Of a stretch of DNA of 64,000 bases, positions 44,295 to 54,306 are shown in pieces. This DNA comes from Pseudomonas mandelii (GTDB taxonomy: Bacteria; Pseudomonadota; Gammaproteobacteria; Pseudomonadales; Pseudomonadaceae). The notes beneath the pieces were generated by a model. It was not told where the DNA came from, searched no databases, and worked only from the letters and a program-made list of their open reading frames with translations. The stretch covers positions 186,001-250,000 of the forward strand of contig NZ_RCZA01000005.1 in NCBI RefSeq assembly GCF_006438925.1, written 5' to 3'. The stretch's first letter is position 1, and every line of letters starts with the position of its first letter. The translations under genes and the position numbers were made by a program.

Positions 44295-45743
44295 ATGTCG
44301 TCATCTATTCGTAAAGCCATCAATTCAGACGCATTGACCCGCTTGGCTCAAGCCATCGCGGTGGCTGTGTCCGCCACTCTGGCGGGCTGCTCAAGCCATG
44401 TGCCGCAGACCGACGCGACACACACTCCGAACATCGCCGCTCGAGCCAAACAGAAACCTATCTGGCTCAGCGAAAAACCGACTCCACAAATTCCACAAGA
44501 TGTCTGGGAGCGCATGCGCCAGGGCTTCCAGTTACAGGACAACCTGGGCGTAAACCCGCGCATCGAGCAACAGCGCCTGTGGTTCGCCAGCAACCCGTCC
44601 TTCCTCGAAAACGCCGGCGAACGCGGCAGCCTCTACATTCACTACATCGTCGAACGCCTTGAAGAACGCAACATGCCGCTGGAACTGGCGCTGCTGCCAG
44701 TGATTGAAAGCGCCTACAACCCGATGGCCTATTCCCGGGCCGACGCGGTTGGCTTGTGGCAATTCATCCCTTCCACCGGGCGTTACTTCAACCTGCGTCA
44801 AACCCGTTTCTATGATGGCCGTCGCGATATCACCGCCTCGACCACCGCGGCCATGGATTACCTGACCCGCCTGCACGACATGTTCAACGGCGACTGGCTG
44901 CTGGCCCTGGCGGCGTACAACGCCGGCGAAGGCACGGTCAGCCGGGCCATCGAGCGCAACGAAAAGCTCGGTTTGCCGACCGATTACTGGAACTTGCCGC
45001 TGCCGGCCGAAACCCAGGCCTACGTGCCAAAGCTGTTGGCCCTGTCGCAAGTGGTGCTGGCACCTGAAGCCTACGGCGTGAACCTGAACCCGATTGCCAA
45101 CGAACCGTACTTCCAGGTCGTCGAAATCAACCAGCGCATGGACCTGTCCAAGGTCGCCGCGGTGGCTAACATCGACGAAGACGAACTGTTCCAGCTCAAC
45201 CCGGCCTTCAAGCAGCGCACCACCATCGATGGCCCACAGCATTTGCTGGTGCCAACGTCCAAGGCGCAGCTGCTGACCGCCAGCCTGTCGACCATGCGTC
45301 CTGAAGAGTTGATCAGCAAGAAGCCGCTCAAGCCAGTATTCGAAGGCTCGGACGACTCCGAACTCGCCAGTCTCAAACGCGGTTACCGCGTTAAACGCGG
45401 CGACAACCTCGGCACCATCGCCAAGGCCAACAAGGTCGACATCAAGGACCTGCAGCGCTGGAACAAGCTGACCGGCAAGGACCTCAAGGTCGGCCAGACA
45501 CTGGTCATGCAGGACACCGCCAAGCGCAGCAGCGGTCGGGTCAACACCGTCGTGGCAGCGAACAGCAAAGCAAACAGTAAAGCTGACAAACAGCAGACCC
45601 AATACAAGGTCAAGCAAGGCGACTCGCTGTACATGGTAGCCAAGCGTTTCAACGTTGAAATGCAGCACCTCAAGCGCTGGAACCCACGTGTTGGCCAGGC
45701 GCTGAAGCCTGGTCAGATGCTGACGGTGGCTTCCCCACGCTGA
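44295..45743 (+). CDS. mltD: MltD, membrane-bound lytic murein transglycosylase D
   Basis: 482 residues. A lipoprotein signal ends in SATLAGCSS, so Cys is lipidated. The SLT domain follows with the catalytic Glu in LLPVIESAYNPMAYSRADAV and GLWQFIPSTGRYFNL, and the YNAGEGTVSRAI motif. Two LysM peptidoglycan-binding modules lie at the C-terminus (YRVKRGDNLGTIAKANKVD and YKVKQGDSLYMVAKRFNVE). Start chosen at the ATG at 44295 so that the signal is normal length. A REP hairpin ending in T residues follows. Confidence 0.95.
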   Translation: MSSSIRKAINSDALTRLAQAIAVAVSATLAGCSSHVPQTDATHTPNIAARAKQKPIWLSEKPTPQIPQDVWERMRQGFQLQDNLGVNPRIEQQRLWFASNPSFLENAGERGSLYIHYIVERLEERNMPLELALLPVIESAYNPMAYSRADAVGLWQFIPSTGRYFNLRQTRFYDGRRDITASTTAAMDYLTRLHDMFNGDWLLALAAYNAGEGTVSRAIERNEKLGLPTDYWNLPLPAETQAYVPKLLALSQVVLAPEAYGVNLNPIANEPYFQVVEINQRMDLSKVAAVANIDEDELFQLNPAFKQRTTIDGPQHLLVPTSKAQLLTASLSTMRPEELISKKPLKPVFEGSDDSELASLKRGYRVKRGDNLGTIAKANKVDIKDLQRWNKLTGKDLKVGQTLVMQDTAKRSSGRVNTVVAANSKANSKADKQQTQYKVKQGDSLYMVAKRFNVEMQHLKRWNPRVGQALKPGQMLTVASPR

Positions 45744-45757
45744 TTGATGTGAAACCG

Positions 45758-45834
45758 AAAAAGATCGCAGCCTTCGGCAGCTCCTACGGATGTAAACGCA
45801 GGTAGGAGCTGCCGAAGGCTGCGATCTTTTTTTG
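45758..45834. repeat. REP pair that may also terminate transcription
   Basis: Inverted halves AAAAAGATCGCAGCC..CTCCTAC and GTAGGAGC..GCGATCTTTTTTT around a 15-base centre. The ending T run gives it the look of an intrinsic terminator for mltD. Confidence 0.88.
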
Positions 45835-45932
45835 TGCCCCTACACCGCTTTCAGCACCCGTCTTTTTCCTGTCGATACAAGCTGTTACTGTACGGGCCAC
45901 AAAGCCCAAGCCGCCTGGATCGGATCCCTGAC

Positions 45933-47765
45933 TTGAAGCGTCCCCTCCTCCTGCTCCTGATCAGCCTGGCCTTAAGCTCCCCCGCAAGCGCGACGATCAG
46001 CGAAAGCCATGGTTATGCGCAGTTCGGCACGCTCAAGTACCCGGCCAGATTTACCCACTTCGACTGGGTCAACCCGCAAGCGCCCAAGGGCGGTACGTTG
46101 CGGGTGATGGCGTTTGGCACCTTCGATACGCTCAACCCCTACACCTTCAAGGGTTCAAGTCCGGTTTCCACACCGAACTTCCTGCAATACGGCATCAACG
46201 AGCTCAACGAACCGTTGATGGTCGGCACCGGCCAATACGCGCCGTCCGGCGATGAGCCGACCTCCAGCTATGGCCTGATCGCCCAATCGGTGGAATACAG
46301 CGAAGACCGCAGCTGGGTGGTGTTCAACCTGCGCCCCGAAGCGCGTTTCCACGATGGCACGCCGATTACCGCCTATGACGTGGCGTTTTCCTACCGCTTG
46401 CTGCTCAAGGAAGGCCATCCGCAATACCGCACCAACCTTCAGGAAGTGTCCCGGGTCGACATCCTCAATCCGCAGCGCATTCGTTTCGTCTTCAAGCGCG
46501 CCGGCAATCCGTTGCTGATCCTGCGCCTGGGCGAATTGCCGGTGCTGCCCCAGCATTACTGGAAAGGTCGCGATTTCAAGGCCACCACCTTCGAACCGCC
46601 ACTGGGTAGCGGGCCGTATCGCATCACATCGGTAGAGCCAGGGCGCCGGATTGTTTTCGAACGGGTCAAGGATTACTGGGGCAAGGACCTGCCGGTCAAT
46701 CGCGGCAAATACAACTTCGACCGTATGGAAGTCGAGTTCTACCGCGACAGCGACGTCGCGTTCGAAGCCTTCAAGGCCGGCGAATTCGACATCTATATCG
46801 AGCACCAGGCGAAGAACTGGGAAAACGGCTACAGCTTCCCGGCGGTGCAACGCGGCGACGTCATCAAGGCGCAAATCCCGCATCAGATCCCGACCCAGAG
46901 CCAGGGTCTGTTCATGAACTCCCGACGCCCCGCCTTCTCCGAGACCAAAGTCCGTGAAGCGCTGGGCCTGATGTTCGACTTCGAGTGGACCAACCGCACC
47001 CTGTTCAGCGGCGCTTACAAGCGCGCCTTGAGTTACTACCCCAACAGCGAGTTCTCCGCGACCGGCCTTCCGGTCGGCCATGAATGGCTGATGCTCACGC
47101 CGTATCGCGAGCAGTTGCCCGCCAAGCTCTTCACCGAGCCGTTCAGCCTGCCGCAGACCCAAGGGCGCGGCATCCCCCGGGAAACCATGCGCAAGGCCCT
47201 GAGCCTGCTCTCTGAGGCCGGCTGGAAGCTCAGTGGCCAACACGTACAGAACGCCGCTGGCCAACCGTTGCGTTTGGAGATCCTGCTGGTCAACCCGAAC
47301 CTGGAGCGCATCCTTCAGCCTTACGTCGAGAACCTCGCCAGCATCGGCATCGACGCTCGGCTGCGCACAGTCGATCGCGCCCAGTACAAGCAACGCCTTG
47401 ATCAGTTCGACTTCGACATGATCCTGATGACCCTCAACCAGACGCTCAGTCCGGGCCTGGAACAATGGCAGTACTTCCATTCCAGCCAGGTCGGGGTCAA
47501 GGGCAGCAAAAACTACGCCGGTATTGCCAATCCGGCGGTCGACCATTTACTCGAACAATTGCTCGCCGCCCAGACACAGGATGAACAGGTCGCCGCCGGC
47601 AAGGCCCTGGACCGGGTGTTGCTGTGGCAGCACTACATCATTCCCAACTGGTACCTCAATTATCACCGCCTGGCCTACCGCAACCGGTTCGCCTTCGTCA
47701 CCACGCCGCCCTACACATTGGGCCTGAGCGCCTGGTGGCTGAAATCTTCGGAGAAAGATCGATGA
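45933..47765 (+). CDS. nppA1: NppA1, peptide-type ABC transporter substrate-binding protein
   Basis: 610 residues from a TTG start at 45933, which places a clean signal peptide at the N-terminus (KRPLLLLLISLALSSPASA). It is an SBP_bac_5 (OppA-like) periplasmic protein: HYDWVNPQAPKGG-like opening, [40 protein letters not shown] and [19 protein letters not shown]. In P. aeruginosa the orthologous five-gene cluster (NppA1A2BCD, PA1807-PA1811) takes up peptidyl-nucleoside antibiotics; it is YejABEF-like. Overlaps nppA2 by 4 bases. 189 bases upstream hold the REP and presumably the promoter. Confidence 0.92.
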   Translation: MKRPLLLLLISLALSSPASATISESHGYAQFGTLKYPARFTHFDWVNPQAPKGGTLRVMAFGTFDTLNPYTFKGSSPVSTPNFLQYGINELNEPLMVGTGQYAPSGDEPTSSYGLIAQSVEYSEDRSWVVFNLRPEARFHDGTPITAYDVAFSYRLLLKEGHPQYRTNLQEVSRVDILNPQRIRFVFKRAGNPLLILRLGELPVLPQHYWKGRDFKATTFEPPLGSGPYRITSVEPGRRIVFERVKDYWGKDLPVNRGKYNFDRMEVEFYRDSDVAFEAFKAGEFDIYIEHQAKNWENGYSFPAVQRGDVIKAQIPHQIPTQSQGLFMNSRRPAFSETKVREALGLMFDFEWTNRTLFSGAYKRALSYYPNSEFSATGLPVGHEWLMLTPYREQLPAKLFTEPFSLPQTQGRGIPRETMRKALSLLSEAGWKLSGQHVQNAAGQPLRLEILLVNPNLERILQPYVENLASIGIDARLRTVDRAQYKQRLDQFDFDMILMTLNQTLSPGLEQWQYFHSSQVGVKGSKNYAGIANPAVDHLLEQLLAAQTQDEQVAAGKALDRVLLWQHYIIPNWYLNYHRLAYRNRFAFVTTPPYTLGLSAWWLKSSEKDR

Positions 47766-49603
47766 AACCCGTACGCACCCTGCTCTTGCAGGCCAGCGGT
47801 CTGTTGTTCGCCGGGCTGGCCTGTGCCGCCCCGCAACATGCCCTGACCCTGTACAACGAGCCGCCGAAATACCCGGCCGATTTCAAACATTTCGATTACG
47901 TGAACCCCGACGCGCCCAAGGGCGGGATCTTCCGTCAGGCCGGTTTCGGCGGCTTTGACAACCTCAATCCGTTCATCAACAAGGGTGTCGCGGCCGACGA
48001 CATCAGCATGATCTACGACACCCTGGCCAAACAGGGCCTGGATGAACCGTTCACCGAGTACGGCCTGGTCGCCGGCAAGATTGAAAAAGCCCCGGACAAC
48101 AGCTGGGTGCGTTTCTACCTGCGCCCCGAAGCGCGCTTCCACGACGGGCATCCGATGCGCGCCGAGGACGTGGTGTTCAGCTTCCAGACCCTGATCAAAG
48201 ACGGCGCGCCGCTGTACCGCGGTTACTACAGCGATGTCGAGGAAGTGGTCGCTGAAGATCCGCTGACGGTGCTGTTCAAGTTCAAACACAACAACAACCG
48301 TGAGCTGCCGTTGATCCTCGGCCAGTTGCCGGTGTTGCCCAAGCATTGGTGGGCGACTCGCGATTTCACCAAGGGCAACCTGGAAATGCCGTTGGGCAGC
48401 GGCCCGTACAAGGTCAGCGAAGTGAAGGCCGGGCGGTCGGTGCGCTATGAACGGGTCAAGGATTACTGGGGCAAGGACCTGCCGGCCAACCGCGGGTTCT
48501 ACAACTTCGACGTGATGACCACCGACTATTACCGCGACAACACCGTGGCCCTGGAAGCGCTCAAGGCCGGGCAGTTCGATTACTGGCTCGAAATGGCAGC
48601 AAAGAACTGGGCCAACGCCTACAACATTCCGGCCGTCACCGAGGGCCGGTTGATCAAGGAACAGATCCCGAACGGCAACCCCACCGGCATGCAGGGTTTT
48701 GTGTATAACCTGCGCCGCCCGGTTTTCCAGGACGTACGTGTACGTCAGGCCTTGACGCTATTGCTGGATTTCGAGTGGACCAACAAACAACTGTTCAATG
48801 GCGCCTATGTGCGCACCCGCAGTTATTTCGAGAATTCGGAAATGGCGGCCAGCGACCTGCCGGACGCCGATCAATTGGCGATCCTCGACCCGTTCCGCGG
48901 CAAGATTCCCGAGCAGGTATTCAGCGAGGCGTTCCAGAACCCGGTGACCGACGCCAGCGGCATGATCCGCGCCCAACAGCGCAAAGCTTATCAACTGCTG
49001 CAAGAGGCGGGCTGGCGGATCGTCGATGACAAGATGGTCGACACCCATGGCAAACCGGTGACCATCGAGTTCCTGCTGGCCCAGACCGAGTTCGAGCGGG
49101 TGCTGCTGCCGTTCAAGCGCAACCTGAGCGACTTGGGGATTGACCTGGTCATCCGCCGGGTCGATGTCTCGCAGTACATCAATCGCGTGCGTTCACGGGA
49201 CTTCGACATGATCGTCGGCAGCTTCCCCCAGTCCAATTCACCGGGCAATGAACAGCGTGAGTTCTGGATGTCTGCCGCCGCCGACAAACCAGGCAGTCGC
49301 AACTCCATGGGCCTCAAAGACCCGGTGGTGGACCAACTGGTCGAGCAACTGATCAACGCCGATTCGCGCAAAAGTCTGGTGGCCCATGCCCGCGCGCTGG
49401 ACCGCGTGCTGCAATGGGGCTATTACGTGATCCCCAACTGGCACATCAAAACCTGGCGCGTGGCGTACTGGAACCACATCGGCCACCCGAAAATCTCACC
49501 CAAGTACGACATCGGCATTAACACCTGGTGGATCAAGCCCGATGCCAAACCTGCGGTAGAAGTCGAAACCAAACTGCAAGCCGACCCTGCGGGCACGGAG
49601 TAA
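47762..49603 (+). CDS. nppA2: NppA2, second substrate-binding protein of the Npp transporter
   Basis: 613 residues, paralogous to nppA1 along its whole length: [39 protein letters not shown] and [20 protein letters not shown] all have close counterparts. Signal peptide [16 protein letters not shown], cut before APQH. The ATG at 47762 lies inside the nppA1 stop (ATGA). Two tandem binding proteins sharing one permease suggests that the pair covers different ligands. Confidence 0.93.
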   Translation: MKPVRTLLLQASGLLFAGLACAAPQHALTLYNEPPKYPADFKHFDYVNPDAPKGGIFRQAGFGGFDNLNPFINKGVAADDISMIYDTLAKQGLDEPFTEYGLVAGKIEKAPDNSWVRFYLRPEARFHDGHPMRAEDVVFSFQTLIKDGAPLYRGYYSDVEEVVAEDPLTVLFKFKHNNNRELPLILGQLPVLPKHWWATRDFTKGNLEMPLGSGPYKVSEVKAGRSVRYERVKDYWGKDLPANRGFYNFDVMTTDYYRDNTVALEALKAGQFDYWLEMAAKNWANAYNIPAVTEGRLIKEQIPNGNPTGMQGFVYNLRRPVFQDVRVRQALTLLLDFEWTNKQLFNGAYVRTRSYFENSEMAASDLPDADQLAILDPFRGKIPEQVFSEAFQNPVTDASGMIRAQQRKAYQLLQEAGWRIVDDKMVDTHGKPVTIEFLLAQTEFERVLLPFKRNLSDLGIDLVIRRVDVSQYINRVRSRDFDMIVGSFPQSNSPGNEQREFWMSAAADKPGSRNSMGLKDPVVDQLVEQLINADSRKSLVAHARALDRVLQWGYYVIPNWHIKTWRVAYWNHIGHPKISPKYDIGINTWWIKPDAKPAVEVETKLQADPAGTE

Positions 49604-49607
49604 TCAG

Positions 49608-50681
49608 ATGCTGGCGTATATTTTTCGGCGACTGCTGCTGATCATCCCGACCTTGCTCGGCATTTTGCTGATCAACTTTGTGATCATCCAGGCCGCCCCC
49701 GGCGGGCCGGTGGAGCAGATGATCGCCAAGCTCGAAGGCTTCGAAGGCGCCACCAGCCGCATCGCCGGCGGCGGTGCCGAAGTCTCGGTGGCGGGCTCCG
49801 CCTATCGCGGCGCCCAGGGCCTGGACCCTGCGCTGGTCAAGGAAATCGAGCACATGTACGGCTTCGACAAATCGGCGCCGGAACGCTTGTGGATCATGAT
49901 CAAGAACTACGCGACGCTGGATTTCGGCGACAGCTTCTTCCGCGATGCCAAGGTCATCGACCTGATCAAGGAAAAGATGCCAGTGTCGATCTCCCTCGGG
50001 CTGTGGAGCACGCTGATCATGTACCTGGTGTCGATCCCGCTGGGGATCGCCAAGGCGACGCGACACGGCAGCCACTTCGACGTCTGGACCAGTTCGGCGA
50101 TCATCGTCGGTTACGCGATTCCGGCGTTCCTGTTCGCCATCCTGCTGATCGTGGTGTTCGCCGGCGGCAGCTATTTCGACTGGTTCCCCCTCAGAGGGCT
50201 GACCTCCAACAACTTCGATGAGTTGAGCATGGGCGGCAAGGTTCTCGATTACTTCTGGCACCTGGCATTGCCGGTGACGGCGCTGGTGATCGGCAACTTC
50301 GCGACCATGACCTTGCTGACCAAGAACAGTTTTCTCGACGAAATCAACAAGCAGTACGTGGTCACCGCCAAGGCCAAGGGCCTGACCAATCACCGCGTGC
50401 TCTACGGCCACGTGTTCCGCAACGCCATGCTGTTGGTCATCGCCGGGTTCCCGTCGGCGTTTATCGGCATCTTCTTCACTGGCTCGTTGCTGGTGGAAGT
50501 GATCTTCTCCCTCGACGGTCTCGGGCTGATGAGTTTTGAGGCGGCGATCAACCGCGATTACCCAGTGGTGTTTGGCACGCTGTTCATCTTCACCCTGTTG
50601 GGATTGGTGGTGAAACTCATCGGCGACCTCACGTACACCTTTGTCGATCCGCGCATCGACTTCGAAAGCCGGGAGCATTGA
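49608..50681 (+). CDS. nppB: NppB, ABC transporter permease
   Basis: 357 residues, YejB-like. Membrane segment at the start ([20 protein letters not shown]), then a long periplasmic loop of over 100 residues, then five more membrane helices with the EAA cytoplasmic loop [20 protein letters not shown] and HVFRNAML. Starts 5 bases after nppA2 and ends 2 bases before the nppC ATG. Confidence 0.94.
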   Translation: MLAYIFRRLLLIIPTLLGILLINFVIIQAAPGGPVEQMIAKLEGFEGATSRIAGGGAEVSVAGSAYRGAQGLDPALVKEIEHMYGFDKSAPERLWIMIKNYATLDFGDSFFRDAKVIDLIKEKMPVSISLGLWSTLIMYLVSIPLGIAKATRHGSHFDVWTSSAIIVGYAIPAFLFAILLIVVFAGGSYFDWFPLRGLTSNNFDELSMGGKVLDYFWHLALPVTALVIGNFATMTLLTKNSFLDEINKQYVVTAKAKGLTNHRVLYGHVFRNAMLLVIAGFPSAFIGIFFTGSLLVEVIFSLDGLGLMSFEAAINRDYPVVFGTLFIFTLLGLVVKLIGDLTYTFVDPRIDFESREH

Positions 50682-50682
50682 G

Positions 50683-51702
50683 ATGAATCTGTCCCCTCTC
50701 AATCGCCGACGCTTCGAACTGTTCAAGGCCAACAAGCGTGGCTGGTGGTCGCTGTGGCTGTTTCTGCTGCTGTTTGGGCTGAGCCTCGGCGCCGAGTTGA
50801 TCGCCAACGACAAACCGCTGGTGGTGCATTACGACAACGGTTGGTACTTCCCGGCGCTCAAGCGTTACCCGGAAACCACCTTCGGCGGCGAATTCCCGCT
50901 GGAAGCCAATTACAAGAGCCCGTACATCCGCGAACTGCTCAAGGCCAAAGACGCCTGGGTGCTGTGGGCGCCGATTCCCTACAGCTATCAAAGCATCAAT
51001 TACGATCTGAAAGTCCCGGCACCCGCACCGCCCTCGACCGACAACCTGCTGGGCACGGACGATCAGGGTCGCGACGTGTTGGCGCGGGTGATTTATGGCT
51101 TCCGGATTTCGGTGCTGTTCGCCCTGACGCTGACCATTCTCAGCTCGATCATCGGGGTGATTGCCGGGGCCTTGCAGGGTTTCTACGGCGGCTGGGTGGA
51201 TTTGGCCGGGCAGCGCTTTCTGGAGATCTGGTCCGGGCTGCCGGTGCTGTACCTGCTGATCATTCTCGCCAGTTTCGTCCAGCCGAACTTCTGGTGGCTG
51301 CTGGGGATCATGCTGTTGTTCTCGTGGATGAGCCTGGTGGACGTGGTCCGCGCCGAATTCCTGCGAGGGCGTAATCTGGAATACGTGCGCGCCGCGCGGG
51401 CGTTGGGGATGCAAAACGGAGCGATCATGTTCCGCCACATCCTGCCCAACGCCATGGTCTCGACGATGACCTTCATGCCGTTCATCCTGACGGGCGCCAT
51501 CGGCACCCTGACCGCTCTCGATTTTCTGGGCTTCGGTCTGCCGCCTGGCGCACCGTCCCTCGGTGAACTGGTGGCCCAGGGCAAATCCAACCTGCAAGCG
51601 CCGTGGCTCGGCATGAGCGCGTTTGCCGTGCTGGCGTTGATGTTGAGTTTGCTGGTGTTCATCGGCGAGTCCGCTCGCGATGCCTTCGACCCGAGGAAGT
51701 GA
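50683..51702 (+). CDS. nppC: NppC, ABC transporter permease
   Basis: 339 residues, YejE-like. First helix near WWSLWLFLLLFGLSLGAELI, a periplasmic loop of about 100 residues (HYDNGWYFPALKRYPETTFG), then DDQGRDVLARVIYGFRISVL and five helices; EAA loop EYVRAARALGMQNGAIMFRH and ILPN. The start at 50683 follows the nppB stop by one base; an upstream in-frame codon overlaps nppB. Confidence 0.94.
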   Translation: MNLSPLNRRRFELFKANKRGWWSLWLFLLLFGLSLGAELIANDKPLVVHYDNGWYFPALKRYPETTFGGEFPLEANYKSPYIRELLKAKDAWVLWAPIPYSYQSINYDLKVPAPAPPSTDNLLGTDDQGRDVLARVIYGFRISVLFALTLTILSSIIGVIAGALQGFYGGWVDLAGQRFLEIWSGLPVLYLLIILASFVQPNFWWLLGIMLLFSWMSLVDVVRAEFLRGRNLEYVRAARALGMQNGAIMFRHILPNAMVSTMTFMPFILTGAIGTLTALDFLGFGLPPGAPSLGELVAQGKSNLQAPWLGMSAFAVLALMLSLLVFIGESARDAFDPRK

Positions 51703-51703
51703 A

Positions 51704-53314
51704 ATGAATCAGGACAATCTGATCGAAGTGCGCGACCTGGCCGTCGAATTTGTCGTCGGCGAGCGCGTTCAACGAGTGGTCGAAGGCGTGAGCTTCGATA
51801 TCAAGCGCGGCGAAACCCTGGCGCTGGTGGGCGAGAGTGGCTCCGGCAAATCGGTGACTGCTCACTCGATCCTGCGGCTGCTACCCTACCCGCTCGCCCG
51901 GCATCCGTCCGGGACCATCGAGTATTCCGGGCAAAACCTGCTGAGCCTGAAAGAGAAAACCATCCGCCACATCCGCGGCAACCGGATCGCGATGATCTTC
52001 CAGGAGCCGATGACCTCGCTCAATCCGCTGCACTCGATCGAGAAGCAGATCAACGAGGTGTTGAGCACCCACAAAGGGCTGATCGGCAAAGTCGCGACCA
52101 AGCGCACCCTGGAGCTGCTGGAGATGGTCGGCATCCCGGAGCCCGAGAAGCGCCTCAAGGCCCTGCCCCACGAACTGTCTGGCGGCCAACGGCAGCGGGT
52201 GATGATTGCCATGGCGCTGGCCAACGAGCCGGAACTGCTGATCGCCGACGAGCCGACCACCGCGCTGGACGTGACCGTTCAGCTGAAAATCCTCGAATTG
52301 CTCAAGGAATTACAGGCCCGGTTGGGCATGGCGCTGCTACTGATCAGTCACGATTTGAATCTTGTACGAAGAATTGCGCATCGCGTATGTGTCATGCAGC
52401 GCGGTTGCATCGTCGAACAGGCATCGTGCGAAGAGTTGTTCCGCGCACCGCAGCATCCGTACACTCGGGAACTGCTGGCAGCGGAGCCCAGCGGCAAACC
52501 GGCGACCAATGTAATCGGCCCGCCGTTGCTGCAGGTCGAGGACCTGAAAGTCTGGTTCCCGATCAAGAAAGGCTTTCTGAAAAAGACCGTCGACCACATC
52601 AAAGCGGTGGACGGAATCAATTTCAGCCTGCCTCAGGGCCAGACTCTGGGGATTGTGGGAGAAAGCGGCTCGGGCAAGTCGACACTGGGTTTGGCGATTT
52701 TGCGGCTGATCGGCAGCAAAGGTGCCATCCGTTTTGAAGGCAAGCAGCTAGACTGCCTGACGCAGCAACAGGTTCGACCGCTGCGTCGGCAGATGCAGGT
52801 GGTGTTTCAGGACCCGTTCGGCAGCCTGAGTCCACGGATGTGCGTGAGCCAGATCGTCGGCGAAGGCCTGCGGATCCACAAGATGGGCACCGAGGCAGAA
52901 CAGGAACAAGCGATTATTGCGGCACTCAAGGAGGTAGGTCTGGACCCGGAAACCCGGAATCGCTACCCCCACGAATTTTCCGGTGGGCAACGGCAGAGAA
53001 TCGCCATTGCCCGGGCATTAGTGCTAAAACCGGCGTTGATTCTGCTGGACGAGCCGACATCGGCCCTCGACCGGACAGTGCAACGCCAAGTGGTGGAGCT
53101 TTTGCGTTCACTGCAAACCAAGTACAACCTGACGTATCTGTTTATCAGCCATGACCTGGCTGTCGTCAAAGCGCTGAGCCACCAGCTGATGGTGGTCAAG
53201 CAAGGCCAAGTGGTCGAACAGGGAGACGCGCAAAGTATTTTTGCGGCCCCCAAACATCCGTATACACAGCAGTTGCTGGAAGCCGCTTTCCTGGCCCCGG
53301 CCACTGCGCAATAA
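51704..53314 (+). CDS. nppD: NppD, ABC transporter ATPase with two nucleotide-binding domains
   Basis: 536 residues, a fused DppD-DppF pair like YejF. Both ATPase halves are complete: Walker A GESGSGKSVTAHS, signature LSGGQRQRVMIAMAL and Walker B LLIADEPTTALD in the first; GESGSGKSTLGLA, FSGGQRQRIAIARAL and LILLDEPTSALD in the second. It powers uptake through NppBC. Begins one base after nppC and ends 21 bases before fabI. Confidence 0.95.
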   Translation: MNQDNLIEVRDLAVEFVVGERVQRVVEGVSFDIKRGETLALVGESGSGKSVTAHSILRLLPYPLARHPSGTIEYSGQNLLSLKEKTIRHIRGNRIAMIFQEPMTSLNPLHSIEKQINEVLSTHKGLIGKVATKRTLELLEMVGIPEPEKRLKALPHELSGGQRQRVMIAMALANEPELLIADEPTTALDVTVQLKILELLKELQARLGMALLLISHDLNLVRRIAHRVCVMQRGCIVEQASCEELFRAPQHPYTRELLAAEPSGKPATNVIGPPLLQVEDLKVWFPIKKGFLKKTVDHIKAVDGINFSLPQGQTLGIVGESGSGKSTLGLAILRLIGSKGAIRFEGKQLDCLTQQQVRPLRRQMQVVFQDPFGSLSPRMCVSQIVGEGLRIHKMGTEAEQEQAIIAALKEVGLDPETRNRYPHEFSGGQRQRIAIARALVLKPALILLDEPTSALDRTVQRQVVELLRSLQTKYNLTYLFISHDLAVVKALSHQLMVVKQGQVVEQGDAQSIFAAPKHPYTQQLLEAAFLAPATAQ

Positions 53315-53335
53315 CCTGAAAGAGAGGAGCAACAC

Positions 53336-54130
53336 ATGGGTTTTCTCGCCGGTAAGCGCGTACTGATCGTCGGTGTCGCCAGCAAGCTGTCCATCGCATC
53401 CGGCATCGCTGCCGCCATGCATCGCGAGGGCGCTGAGCTTGCCTTCACTTATCAGAACGACAAACTCAAGGGTCGTGTCGAAGAGTTCGCACAAAGCTGG
53501 GGTTCCAACCCTGATCTGTGCTTCCCGTGCGACGTGGCCAGCGATGAAGAAATCGCCAAGGTCTTCGTTGAGCTGGGCAAGAAGTGGGACGGCCTGGACT
53601 GCATCGTGCACTCCGTCGGCTTCGCCCCGGGCGACCAACTGGATGGCGACTTCACCGAAGCCACCACCCGTGAAGGTTTCCGCATCGCTCACGACATCAG
53701 CGCCTACAGCTTCGTGGCCCTGGCCAAAGCTGGCCGCGAAATGATGAAAGGCCGCAACGGCAGCCTGCTGACCCTGTCGTACCTGGGCGCCGAGCGCACC
53801 ATGCCGAACTACAACGTAATGGGCATGGCCAAGGCTTCCCTGGAAGCTGGCGTTCGTTACCTGGCCGGCTCCCTGGGCCCGGACGGCACCCGCGTCAACT
53901 GCGTATCGGCTGGCCCGATCCGCACCCTCGCCGCTTCCGGCATCAAGAACTTCCGCAAGATGCTGGCCGCCAACGAAGCGCAAACTCCGCTGCGTCGCAA
54001 CGTCACCATCGACGAAGTCGGCAACGCCGGCGCCTTCCTGTGCTCGGACCTGGCGTCCGGCATCAGCGGTGAAATCATGTACGTGGACGGTGGTTTCAAC
54101 ACCACGGCCATGGGCAGCCTCGAAGAGTAA
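53336..54130 (+). CDS. fabI: FabI, enoyl-[acyl-carrier-protein] reductase (NADH)
   Basis: 264 residues. [20 protein letters not shown] holds the NADH site; the catalytic Tyr159 and Lys166 with Tyr149 give the Y-x6-K and Y-x9-Y patterns of FabI. The C-terminal [17 protein letters not shown] is typical. It carries out the last reduction of each fatty-acid elongation cycle. GAGAGGAG lies seven or so bases before the ATG, and an intrinsic terminator follows the stop. It is only 21 bases from nppD, so it may be partly co-transcribed with the transporter. Confidence 0.97.
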   Translation: MGFLAGKRVLIVGVASKLSIASGIAAAMHREGAELAFTYQNDKLKGRVEEFAQSWGSNPDLCFPCDVASDEEIAKVFVELGKKWDGLDCIVHSVGFAPGDQLDGDFTEATTREGFRIAHDISAYSFVALAKAGREMMKGRNGSLLTLSYLGAERTMPNYNVMGMAKASLEAGVRYLAGSLGPDGTRVNCVSAGPIRTLAASGIKNFRKMLAANEAQTPLRRNVTIDEVGNAGAFLCSDLASGISGEIMYVDGGFNTTAMGSLEE

Positions 54131-54147
54131 TCTTCAGTCGGCCAACT

Positions 54148-54177
54148 AAAAAACCCGCCTCTTCAGGCGGGTTTTTT
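54148..54177 (+). terminator. Intrinsic terminator of the npp-fabI unit
   Basis: AAAAAACCCGCCT, loop CTTC, AGGCGGGTTTTTT: a strong GC stem with A and T runs, 17 bases after the fabI stop. Confidence 0.95.
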
Positions 54178-54192
54178 ATGGGGGGGGCGAAG

Positions 54193-54299
54193 TCAAAAGA
54201 TCGCAGCCTTCGGCAGCTCCTACAGGGGATTTGTGTTCATCAGCCAACATGGGTGACCCCGGTCAATGTAGGAGCTGCCGAAGGCTGCGATCTTTTGAC
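54193..54299. repeat. REP pair, GTAGGAGCTGCCGAAGG family
   Basis: Standard halves GTCAAAAGATCGCAGCC..CTCCTAC and GTAGGAGC..GATCTTTTGAC around a 43-base centre, just after the fabI terminator and before the convergent LysR gene. Confidence 0.92.
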
Positions 54300-54306
54300 T
54301 TTGACG

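Noticed and set aside
47762..49603. NppA2 as a lipoprotein (Cys in GLACA)
   Set aside because: Residues before the Cys (A-G-L-A) do not fit a lipobox; a normal ACA-APQ cut is better.
49533..50813. 426-codon frame opposite nppB
   Set aside because: Shadow of the permease gene, rich in His, Asp and Gln with no membrane or domain features.
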